Shown piece after piece: positions 1-9,356 of a stretch of DNA of 64,000 bases (its first letter is position 1; each line of letters starts with the position of its first letter). The notes under the pieces were generated by a model. It did no database searches. It was not told where the DNA came from and worked only from the letters and a program-made list of their open reading frames with translations. The position numbers and the translations under genes were made by a program. The DNA is from Scortum barcoo (lineage: Eukaryota; Chordata; Actinopteri; Centrarchiformes; Terapontidae). The stretch is from the NCBI GenBank assembly GCA_023238725.1, contig CM041553.1, forward strand, positions 12,831,001-12,895,000, given 5' to 3'.

Positions 1-851
1 ACTTAACAATCTGTTTCTAGACTAGAGATCAGACATTTTGATGTTTCATAGCAGGAAAAGCACAGGTGAATCAAGTTTCATGAGTCTGTTCCAGAAAGTC
101 ATCACAGTTTGCCAGCATGCATAATACCAAGAAGAAGAAGCTCACCTTAAAGAAAAGCAGCCATTTTAAATGTTATCAATTAGGCCGGTGTTTTCTGTGA
201 AAAAGGTTCTGGTGGTCAGATGTGTGGACATTAGGAGCATTAGATGATGGGGAAAGGCAGGAACAGTGTGAGGATATTACTTTATTTACCTGAAGCTTTT
301 ATCCTACATTTAGAAACAAATAAGCGATAGAGAGGTGTTTTTTTTCTTTGTAAGTCTGAATAGATTACTTTTCAGTCTGCGACAGAAGATGTGTAGAGTT
401 TCTGCTTATCTGATGTCAGCTGGGAGCTTGTGTCAGTGGACAGGTCATGAACCAGAGATGCTTTACCTGGAGAGGAGAACATCTCGGTCACATTAAGATT
501 GAGCTTCAGGTTGTGTGCAGACATCTACTGAGAGATGTCAGCCAGTCTATATTGCCACCAGGGTCTCATACCAGGGAAAGGACAGAGTAACTTGAGGGTC
601 GTCTGCATAGCTGTGGTAGGAAGAACCATGGGAGGGTGGAGAGGAGGATCTGGTGGTTCAGTGTTGCAAACAGAGAACAGGAGTTGCTGTAACAGTGTGA
701 GGTTCCTCTGTTACATCAACATAAAAAAAATAACAAAGAACGAGTCCCTTAGATAACTACACAAAAGAGTTATGAAGTAAGTCTTCACAAAGTGGTTTGC
801 AGCCAATGACACAAGAGGAGGAGGTGGAGCTACGGTGAGATACACAGCACA
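1..851. other. Upstream non-coding part of unit 1
   Basis: I see no gene here. Short open frames exist but have no recognisable domain, and the same sequence recurs at 4863-5713. Confidence 0.6.
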
Positions 852-2057
852 TACTCTGCTCAAAAAAATAAAGGGAACACTTAAACAACACAATGTAACT
901 CCAAGTCAATCAAACTGTCCACTTAGGAAGCAACACAGATTAACAATCAATTTCACATGCTGTTGTGCAAATGGAATAGACAACAGGTGGAAATTATAGG
1001 CAATTAGCAAGACACCCCCAATAAAGGAGTGGTTCTGCAGGTGGTGACCACAGAACCACTTCTCAGTTCCTATGCTTTCTGGCTGATGTTTTGGTCACTT
1101 TTGAATGCTGGCGGTGCTTTCACTCTAGTGGTAGCATGAGACGGAGTCTACAACCCACACAAGTGGCTCAGGTAGTGCAGCTCATCCAGGATGGCACATC
1201 AATGCGAGCTGTGGCAAGAAGGTTTGCTGTGTCTGTCAGCGTAGTGTCCAGAGCATGGAGGCGCTACCAGGAGACAGGCCAGTACATCAGGAGACGTGGA
1301 GGAGGCCGTAGGAGGGCAACAACCCAGCAGCAGGACCGCTACCTCTGCCTTTGTGCAAGGAGGAACAGGAGGAGCACTGCCAGAGCCCTGCAAAATGACC
1401 TCCAGCAGGCCACAAATGTGCATGTGTCTGCTCAAACGGTCAGAAACAGACTCCATGAGGGTGGTATGAGGGCCCGACGTCCACAGGTGGGGGTTGTGCT
1501 TACAGCCCAACACCATGCAGGACGTTTGGCATTTGCCAGAGAACACCAAGATTGGCAAATTCGCCACTTGGTGCCCTGTGCTCTTCACAGATGAAAGCAG
1601 GTTCACACTGAGCACATGTGACAGACGTGACAGAGTCTGGAGACGCCATGGAGAACGTTCTGCTGCCTTCAACATCCTCCAGCATGACCGGTTTTGCAGT
1701 GGGTCAGTAATGGTGTGGGGTGGCATTTCTTTGGGGGGCCGCACAGCCCTCCATGTGCTCGCCAGAGGTAGCCTGACTGCCATTAAGGTACCGAGATGAG
1801 ATCCTCAGACCCCTTGTGAGAACATATGCTGGTGCGGTTGGCCCTGGGTTCCTCCTAATTCAAGACAATGCTAGACCTCATGCCCAAATCCAGACCTCCA
1901 TGGGTTAATAAATTTGATTTCCATTGATAATTTTTGTGTGATTTTGTTGTCAGCACATTCAACTATGTAAAGAACAAAGTATTTAATTAGAATATTTCAT
2001 TCATTCAGATCTAGGATGTGTTATTTTAGTGTTCCCTTTATTTTTTTGAGCAGTGTA
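852..2057 (+). mobile_element. Tc1/mariner-type transposon, decayed (copy in unit 1)
   Basis: The element is bounded by inverted ends, starting TA-ctctgctcaaaaaaata and finishing in a matching ttttttgagcagtg-TA; TA is the Tc1 target site. The transposase frame starts at 1136 (MRRSLQPTQVAQ) with a helix-turn-helix region and an Arg-rich RRRGGGRRR hook. A one-base loss near 1498, relative to the other copy, shifts the frame into the catalytic part, where the first Asp (LFTDESRF) and the VMVWGGI block are visible. The second catalytic motif (QDNARPH) is followed by a deletion near 1881 that removes the third catalytic residue. The element cannot encode an active transposase. It is intact at both ends, unlike its partner in unit 2. 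Confidence 0.92.
1136..1885 (+). pseudogene. Tc1 transposase pseudogene (frameshifted, C-terminus deleted)
   Basis: This is the remnant of a DDE transposase that in an intact element would cut and paste the transposon. The N-terminal DNA-binding part is read from 1136 and the catalytic part is shifted to another frame from about 1498. The NPIEH block present in the other copy is missing here, so two of three catalytic acidic positions remain. It belongs to the Tc1 element at 852-2057 and is unrelated to the receptor gene downstream. Confidence 0.88.
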
Positions 2058-2530
2058 GTAACGCACTTTTACAATCTGTTACTGTATGGGGGAATGTAAC
2101 AGTATTGCCTACAGTCAGATTAACCCACAGAATGGCTGATAAGTAGATAGAGAAACACTTAATAAAATGCATTTCCTTTTCTTTCCTTTGACATATATTT
2201 TATTTAATAAACTCTAATAGATGGTGTTCTCACTATAGTTGTAGTGTGAATGTGAAGTACGATCACATGTAGAGAATCAAATGATCTGACATGATTTTCT
2301 ACATCTTTTTAATACTTTAGCTTTTACCATTTCATCTTTTTACATATTTTAACCATCCAGTTTTCAACATCCTAATATTCAAGCCAAGCTTAATGGCATT
2401 TCATGATCTGTGAATCATAAAGAAATGATTGAAATTAAATAGTTTTGTCTGGATGGACAGGAGGCCCATCATCCTCCCACACCAAATACTGTAGTACAGG
2501 AAGTACTGTTTGTGGTATACTCTCTGTGTG
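2058..2530. other. Spacer between Tc1 and the first receptor gene
   Basis: This is AT-rich sequence with no coding signal. The part just before the gene (from about 2455) is nearly identical in unit 2 and includes an ETS-like acaggaagt at 2497-2505, which may be regulatory. Confidence 0.45.
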
Positions 2531-2538
2531 TATATAGA
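2531..2538 (+). promoter_or_regulatory. TATA-like box of CD7-like gene A
   Basis: TATATAGA lies 38 bases before the ATG at 2576, leaving room for a start of transcription about 30 bases downstream and a very short leader. It is conserved at the same spacing in unit 2 (7026-7033). This is a motif reading only. Confidence 0.45.
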
Positions 2539-2575
2539 GTGAGTCACACACACAGTGTGCAGTCAGTAAGGCAAG

Positions 2576-4270
2576 ATGATGCCACTCATTTGTTTTTCCA
2601 TACTGGCGCTCTGTCTTTCTGCGAAAGCAGGTATGATGATTTACTTTTCTTAAAACATTTTGTAGCTGTCTGCCCGCAACAGTGTTCACTCGACCAGCTA
2701 AGAGAAATATATTTTTAAACTGCAAGTTTCGGTTCAGTTTCAGTTGCCTCTAGAAATACTGTTATTTAGTCTGTGTGTTGTGTGGTATGTTTTTAGACCT
2801 TGTAATCAGAGTGTTTTCTTTATGACAGAGAATATGACAAAGTACCAAGAATCTGGTGAGGACGTCATGTTGGCGTGTTCCTCTACAGCACGTCCCGGGA
2901 ACACTAAGTATGAAGGGATGTATCTGTATCATGTATTTAAGATGCGGGAAGAGGTCTTTTACTATTACCCCTATCCAAAATCAACTGACAAAATCACCCC
3001 ACGAGGGAGATACAACAACAGGATTCAGACAAACGGATCTCTGAACTACCACACCATCATCATTAAAAACCTGACAGTGGATGACTCTGGTTTCTACAGC
3101 TGTGTCTACATAAAAAGATCCAATGCTCAAGTCAGATGCAGCATCTACACACTTTTTGTAAGAGGTGCGTTTTTTCAGTTTTCTTCTAAAAAAAGACTAC
3201 ACTTGGGGAGTGACTAACAGTGGTAGAGATTATAACCCAAGTGTGGTACAGTGCATTTATACCATAAGGACCTTCCTTAGTTACCCTTTCAATTCTACAT
3301 TATGCTTTTAGTGCATTTAATGGGGAAATGTGCTTTTTATAGCACTAAATAATGATAATATGCAACATTCAAATCCTGTTTACTTGTCAATGCATCAACA
3401 ATCACTATATATCACTATAGGGAACATTTGCATGACAGCACGTTGTGTTTGCTGCAACCCATGCTGACCTTTTTGTCATTTCACAAAGGAGTGGCACCGT
3501 GTTCCAGTTCAGATGTTCCTCTGTCTTCTGTCCAAGTCAGCAAGAAAAGTCAACCTCTGGGGTTGATCATTGTAGCCACCTCCGCCATCAGCGTGCTGGT
3601 AACCGTGATCTTCATCCTGCTGATCATCCCGAGGGTGAGCTCAGACCTCTCTACGCACTGATTTGTACCTGAACTCAAATATTCAAGTTCTGCTAGCTTT
3701 GCTGATATCACTGACTTAGGATGTACACCTTTATTAGTCTATCACACTGAACCCCACCAAAACCACCTAACTGCTCTACACGAAACTTACGTCCTTCAGA
3801 TCCTGAATCCTTCAGTTTATATGCTGATAGAAAACTGACCTAGTTTCAGACGTACAAATGTTATGTGTTAAAAATCACACATTAAAATGTTAATCTGATT
3901 CTATTTGCTTGTGTTATTTTTTTCATAATATTATTTTTCCACTGACAAATGCAACATAATAGATTTGCCTCTGCAGCTCCTGATGTACTTACCTTCATAC
4001 TGACTTTACTTACCTGCAGCAAGAAATCGACCAATCATTGCACTGTACCTCTATAGAAAAGATCATCATATTGCACCTGAAAAGAAGTCTTAAGATCTAT
4101 TGCACTACATAATCACCTTAAAGTGTATTGCCATATCTCCCAGAGTAAAACTAAAAAGGTCTTATACTACTATACAGACAATCTCTACAGTGATATTTCA
4201 CTACCAACAGGTGAAACGATTGACTTTACAGCAGAGGAAGAACAACAAGCATCCTCCAGGTCTCCAATGA
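2576..4270 (+). CDS. cd7-like: CD7-like Ig V-set receptor, copy A (tail truncated), 4 exons
   Basis: The exons are 2576-2630, 2829-3164, 3489-3634 and 4211-4270, all with GT/AG borders and compatible phases, giving 198 residues. Exon 1 encodes a signal peptide, MMPLICFSILALCLSAKA. Exon 2 encodes one V-set domain: first Cys in VMLAC, GMYLYH where most V domains have Trp, then DDSGFYSC, with NMT, NGS and NLT glycosylation sites. Exon 3 gives a short stalk and a membrane helix (LIIVATSAISVLVTVIFILL). Exon 4 encodes only VKRLTLQQRKNNKHPPGLQ and stops. Compared with copy B, the tail is frameshifted and its tyrosines are gone. It is probably a type I surface protein of leukocytes, by analogy with CD7, which is a co-stimulatory T/NK cell molecule. 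It may be a decoy or signal-dead receptor. An AATAAA lies at 4669-4674. A different V-set family is possible. Confidence 0.72.
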
Positions 4271-5713
4271 GTGTGTGAATGACTAATGATGGCCTCCACC
4301 CTCGGTTAGTCACACCAAAGATTACTGTAACATACTACTGTATTACTGGAAATTACTGTATTTGTCTACTCTTACAGGGATTTATGCTCTATGATAATCA
4401 TAAATTACATAACTCTTGGAATAACACATTTACTATTAGAGATATTTTTATATATTATATTATTCTGCTATTTTTCTATTTTCCTGTTGTTTTATTGATC
4501 TGTATGCAACACTGTGCTGGTGAATCAAACTTCATACTGATACTTGTAATGCAGTTTCTAAATGATGTGAGAGACTTTGCTCTTCAACAAAAAAAGTTTT
4601 TCCTGCATCTGTAGGATTCAGGCGAGCATATGGGTTTACAATCAAATGTATAATATTCAGAAATATTCAATAAAAGCAACACATATTAACGGACATCTCC
4701 ATTTATTTTTGTTTTTTGTTTTTTTCTACCCAAAATGCCAACAAGGTCTGACAGACACCTCAATAACAATAATAGGAGTTTAATCTTACTGCTGTTGTAA
4801 TGTACAGTCTCCACCAGGGGGGGGGCTCATTCTTTGTGTATGAAACAAGATGCGACTAGGAAACTTAACAATCTGTTTCTAGACTAGAGATCAGACATTT
4901 TGATGTTTCATAGCAGGAAAAGCACAGGTGAATCAAGTTTCATGAGTCTGTTCCAGAAAGTCATCACAGTTTGCCAGCATGCATAATACCAAGAAGAAGA
5001 AGCTCACCTTAAAGAAAAGCAGCCATTTTAAATGTTATCAATTAGGCCGGTGTTTTCTGTGAAAAAGGTTCTGGTGGTCAGATGTGTGGACATTAGGAGC
5101 ATTAGATGATGGGGAAAGGCAGGAACAGTGTGAGGATATTACTTTATTTACCTGAAGCTTTTATCCTACATTTAGAAACAAATAAGCGATAGAGAGGTGT
5201 TTTTTTTCTTTGTAAGTCTGAATAGATTACTTTTCAGTCTGCGACAGAAGATGTGTAGAGTTTCTGCTTATCTGATGTCAGCTGGGAGCTTGTGTCAGTG
5301 GACAGGTCATGAACCAGAGATGCTTTACCTGGAGAGGAGAACATCTCGGTCACATTAAGATTGAGCTTCAGGTTGTGTGCAGACATCTACTGAGAGATGT
5401 CAGCCAGTCTATATTGCCACCAGGGTCTCATACCAGGGAAAGGACAGAGTAACTTGAGGGTCGTCTGCATAGCTGTGGTAGGAAGAACCATGGGAGGGTG
5501 GAGAGGAGGATCTGGTGGTTCAGTGTTGCAAACAGAGAACAGGAGTTGCTGTAACAGTGTGAGGTTCCTCTGTTACATCAACATAAAAAAAATAACAAAG
5601 AACGAGTCCCTTAGATAACTACACAAAAGAGTTATGAAGTAAGTCTTCACAAAGTGGTTTGCAGCCAATGACACAAGAGGAGGAGGTGGAGCTACGGTGA
5701 GATACACAGCACA
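4271..5713. other. 3' end of gene A, unit junction and upstream part of unit 2
   Basis: The presumed 3' untranslated part of gene A runs to the AATAAA at 4669. The junction between duplication units falls at 4862/4863, just after a G-run at 4818-4826. From 4863 the sequence repeats bases 1-851. I see no gene. Confidence 0.6.
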
Positions 5714-6840
5714 TACTCTGCTCAAAAAAATAAAGGGAACACTTAAACAACACAATGTAACTCCAAGTCAATCAAACTGTCCACTTAGGAAGCAACACAG
5801 ATTAACAATCAATTTCACATGCTGTTGTGCAAATGGAATAGACAACAGGTGGAAATTATAGGCAATTAGCAAGACACCCCCAGTAAAGGAGTGGTTCTGC
5901 AGGTGGTGACCACAGACCACTTCTCAGTTCCTATGCTTTCTGGCTGATGTTTTGGTCACTTTTGAATGCTGGCGGTGCTTTCACTCTAGTGGTAGCATGA
6001 GACGGAGTCTACAACCCACACAAGTGGCTCAGGGCCAGCAGGCCACGAATGTGCATGTGTCTGCTCAAACGGTCAGAAACAGACTCCATGAGGGTGGTAT
6101 GAGGGCCCGATGTCCACAGGTGGGGGTTGTGCTTTACAGCCCAACACCGTGCAGGACATGTTTGGCATTTGCCAGAGAACACCAAGATTGGCAAACAGCA
6201 TTGGCCACTGGCACCGTGTGCTCTTTACAGATGACAGCAGGTTCACACTGAGCACATGTGACAGACGTGACAGAGTCTGGAGACGCCGTGGAGAACGTTC
6301 TGCTGCCTGCAACATCCTCCAGCATGACCGGTTTGGCAGTGGGTCAGTAATGGTGTGGGGTGGCATTTCTTTGGGGGGCCGCACAGCCCTCCATGTGCTC
6401 GCCAGAGGTAGCCTGACTGCCATTAGGTACCGAGATGAGATCCTCAGACCCCTTGTGAGACCATATGCTGGTGCGGTTGGCCCTGGGTTCCTCCTAATGC
6501 AAGACAATGCTAGACCTCATGTGGCTGGAGTGTGTCAGCAGTTCCTGCAAGACAAAGGCATTGATGCTATGGACTGGCCCGCCCTGTTCCCCAGACCTGA
6601 ATCCAATTGAGCACTTTCTGGGACATCATGTCTCGCTCCATCCACCAACGCCACGTTGCACCACAGACTGTCCAGGAGTTGGTGGATGCTTTAGTCCAGG
6701 TCTGGGAAGGAGATCCCTCAGGAGACCATCCGCCACCTCATCAGGAGCATGCCCAGGCGTTGTAGGGAGGTCATACAGGCACGTGGAGGCCACACACACT
6801 ACTGAGCCTCATTTTGACTTGTTTTAAGGACATTACATCA
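5714..6840 (+). mobile_element. Tc1/mariner-type transposon, truncated (copy in unit 2)
   Basis: It has the same left end and the same insertion position as the element at 852. It lacks a block after about 6032 that encodes part of the DNA-binding region, but keeps the catalytic half. Blocks seen, with frameshifts between them, are LFTDDSRF, VMVWGGI, QDNARPH and NPIEHF. The right inverted repeat is missing: the similarity stops near 6840, just after the transposase end, and runs straight into gene-flanking sequence. The element cannot move. Confidence 0.9.
5999..6825 (+). pseudogene. Tc1 transposase pseudogene (N-terminal deletion, frameshifts)
   Basis: MRRSLQPTQVAQ at 5999 is followed after a few residues by a deletion of roughly 220 bases relative to the unit 1 copy. 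The catalytic region then continues in at least two frames; one switch is near 6600, between the ALFPRPESN stop and the SPDLNPIEHF frame. All three catalytic blocks can be recognised, but no single frame spans them. Confidence 0.87.
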
Positions 6841-7025
6841 ACTGGGTCACACTTCACACTGCATCCACACGGTTTAGTGAGACATGGAATAGACACACCT
6901 TCCTCTTTCCTTTGACATTTATTTTATTTAATAAACTCCAATAGATGGTGTTCAAGTGGCCCATCATCCTCCCACACCAAATACTGTAGTACAGGAAGTA
7001 CTGTTTGTGGTATACTCTCTGCGTG

Positions 7026-7033
7026 TATATAGA
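7026..7033 (+). promoter_or_regulatory. TATA-like box of CD7-like gene B
   Basis: TATATAGA lies 38 bases before the ATG at 7071, identical in sequence and spacing to the box of gene A. The acaggaagt ETS-like site upstream is kept as well (about 6992-7000). Confidence 0.45.
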
Positions 7034-7070
7034 GTGAGTCACACACACAGTGTGCAGTCAGTAAGGCAAG

Positions 7071-9356
7071 ATGATGCCACTCATTTGTTTTTCCATACTG
7101 GCGCTCTGTCTTTCTGCGAAAGCAGGTATGATGATTTACTTTTCTTAAAACATTTTGTAGCTGTCTGCCTGCAACAGTGTTCACTCGACCAGCTAAGAGA
7201 AATATATTTTTAAACTGCTAGTTTCGGTTCAGTTTTAGTTGCCTCTAGAAATACTGTTATTTAGTCTGTGTGTTGTGTGGTATGTTTTTAGACCTTGTAA
7301 TCAGAGTGTTTTCTTTATGACAGAGAATATGACAAAGTACCAAGAATCTGGTGAGGACGTCATGTTGGCGTGTTCCTCTGCAGCATGTACCGGGAACACT
7401 AAGTATGAAGGGATGTATCTGTATCATGTATTTAAGACGCAGGAAGAGGTCTTTTACTATTACCCCTATCCAGAATCAACTGACAAAATCACCCCACGAA
7501 GGAGATACAACAACAGGATTCAGACAAACGGATCTCTAAACTACCACACCATCATCATTAAAAACCTGACAGTGGATGACTCTGGTCTCTACATCTGTGC
7601 CTATAGTAAAGGATTCGAGGGTGAAGACCAATGCAATGTCCACATACTTTTTGTAAGAGGTGCGTTTTTCCGTTTTCTTGAAAAAAAAAAACACACATGA
7701 GTGACGACTAATGGTGGTGTATTCAGACTCTTTTAATTCTACCTTATACTTTATTTATTAAAATTCATACTATATCACTAACTTTCAGACTTTACATACA
7801 AAATTCAAAGGTTAATTTACAAATATGATCACTCAAATATCAAATATTGAATATAAAATACTAAAAGCCATCTTTCATGTCACTTTTATCACTTTTACTT
7901 AATACATTTGTTTGTTTGTTTTTGACTCGCCGCTGTATGTGTAACCTTTACAAATCAACCTTTTTCTCTCCTTAAGTGCTCTTTTCCCTTTTTCTTTTGA
8001 GCCTATAAGCTGCACAGCTCCACCACACACTAGGGATGTCTAACTAACTCCCTATTAGACATCATTACAAAACAGCAAATAAAAGACTGTTGTATTGCTG
8101 AGGTTCTATAGCTGAGACCCCAAATCACAAGTAATGTGTCATTTTCTGTGGGGTATGTCTAAAACAACAGACAGGCTACATTTAACTGATCACACTTATG
8201 TACTTTTACCTCAGTAAAATATGCAAAACTTGTAGTAACTTGTACTTGTAATATACTATTTTTAAATTGTGTTATACTTCAAATCCTCCCTTGCCTTTTT
8301 GTCATTTTACAAAGGAAATGATGTGTTCCAGCGTGATGTGATGTGTTCCAGTTCAGATGTACCTCTGCCTTGTGCCCATGCCAGCGAGCAAAGTCATTCT
8401 CTGGTGTTGATTGCTGTCACCACCTGCGGCCTCAGCATCCTGGTAACCCTGATCTTCGTCCTGCTGATTGTCCCGGTGGTGAGTTCTGACGTCTCTACAT
8501 GCAGCTTTGTGCCTGAACTCAAATATTCAAGTAGCTCTGCTAGATTTGCAGATGTCACTGACCTGACATGTACACTTTTATCAGTCTATCACAGTGTACA
8601 CCACAAAAACCACCTAACTGCTGTACCCATGTCGTCTTGAATTTACATTGTATTATAGAAAACCACTGAACTCGCTGTCTGCAGGATGTGAGTGCAGCTT
8701 CTTCAAACTGGTGGTACTTTTATCTATAGAAAAATAATGGTTCACACGTCAGAGTGAAAACATACTTTCCAGATCCTTACACATGCAACTTAAACTGACT
8801 TAGTTTCGGGCATTCAAATGTTATGTGTTAACAATCACAAATTTAAATTTTGGATACCTTAATTCCAATCTGAAATACTTTTTTCCTCTGACAAATCCAA
8901 CAAAATACTTTTCTCTTGGCTTTTCCCTCTTAATATGCTAACCTGCATACTGATAACACACAACTTTACTTATCTAGGGTTAGGGTTATGGTTAACCCTA
9001 ACCCTTAGAAGTCTTACATTTATTGCAGTTATACAGCCAGAGACCTTGAGTTGTTTGTTTCAGGTTATAATATTTTTTAATTTTATTTTTATTTCTTCTA
9101 CTGTTGCATTTAAAAAAATCATTATAAAATAAGTAATGTCATTTTCTGATATCTGTACAGAAACTGTCATACTAAATAGACAAACTCTACTGTGATATTT
9201 TACTAACAGGTGAAACAATGGACCAGCAGCAGAAGAACAACACCAGAGAACCCACAGGACCCCAGCGATTATGTATATGAAGTTATGACCAAGGGTGGCC
9301 TCTGCTCTCAAGCAGCACCAGAGCGGTCACCACCAAGCCCTTACGATTTATCTTAG
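7071..9356 (+). CDS. cd7-like: CD7-like Ig V-set receptor, copy B, with YxxM tail, 4 exons
   Basis: The exons are 7071-7125, 7324-7659, 8315-8478 and 9210-9356, with GT/AG borders and consistent phases, giving 233 residues. The signal peptide is the same as in copy A. The V domain has VMLAC, GMYLYH and DDSGLYIC and carries the same three N-glycosylation sites. The stalk is six codons longer than in copy A, and a membrane helix follows (VLIAVTTCGLSILVTLIFVL). The 48-residue tail contains SDYVYEVMT and ends SPYDLS. YEVM fits YxxM, the docking site for the p85 subunit of PI3-kinase, and CD7 has YEDM at a similar place. The exon layout, the missing V-domain Trp and the tail motif together suggest a CD7 orthologue or close relative, a leukocyte co-receptor. 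Linkage to septin 9 fits human 17q25. ATTAAA at 9436 may serve for polyadenylation. Confidence 0.78.
8974..9008. repeat. Head-to-head telomere-like repeats (hairpin) in last intron of gene B
   Basis: CTAGGGTTAGGGTTA is followed after four bases by TAACCCTAACCCTTAG, so the two arms pair with one unpaired T. It is absent from the corresponding intron of gene A. Confidence 0.85.

Larger units (their letters stand above)
1..4862. repeat. Tandem duplication, unit 1
   Basis: Base 1 onward repeats at base 4863 onward, an offset of 4862. By eye the first 1,019 bases match the second unit without a difference, and only one substitution and one single-base indel appear before about base 1170. Similarity continues through a Tc1 element, a TATA-like promoter and a four-exon receptor gene, but falls clearly in the last two introns and the tail exon. 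The left edge of the duplication lies outside the window, so a further copy upstream is possible. Confidence 0.95.

Noticed and set aside
2743..2828. Hydrophobic in-frame extension before the V exon (LPLEILLFSLCVVWYVF), possible alternative signal peptide, also in unit 2 at about 7238
   Set aside because: It begins at TTG with no ATG, lies in the intron after a clear signal-peptide exon, and ends at a good acceptor (tctttatgacag) that restores the frame.
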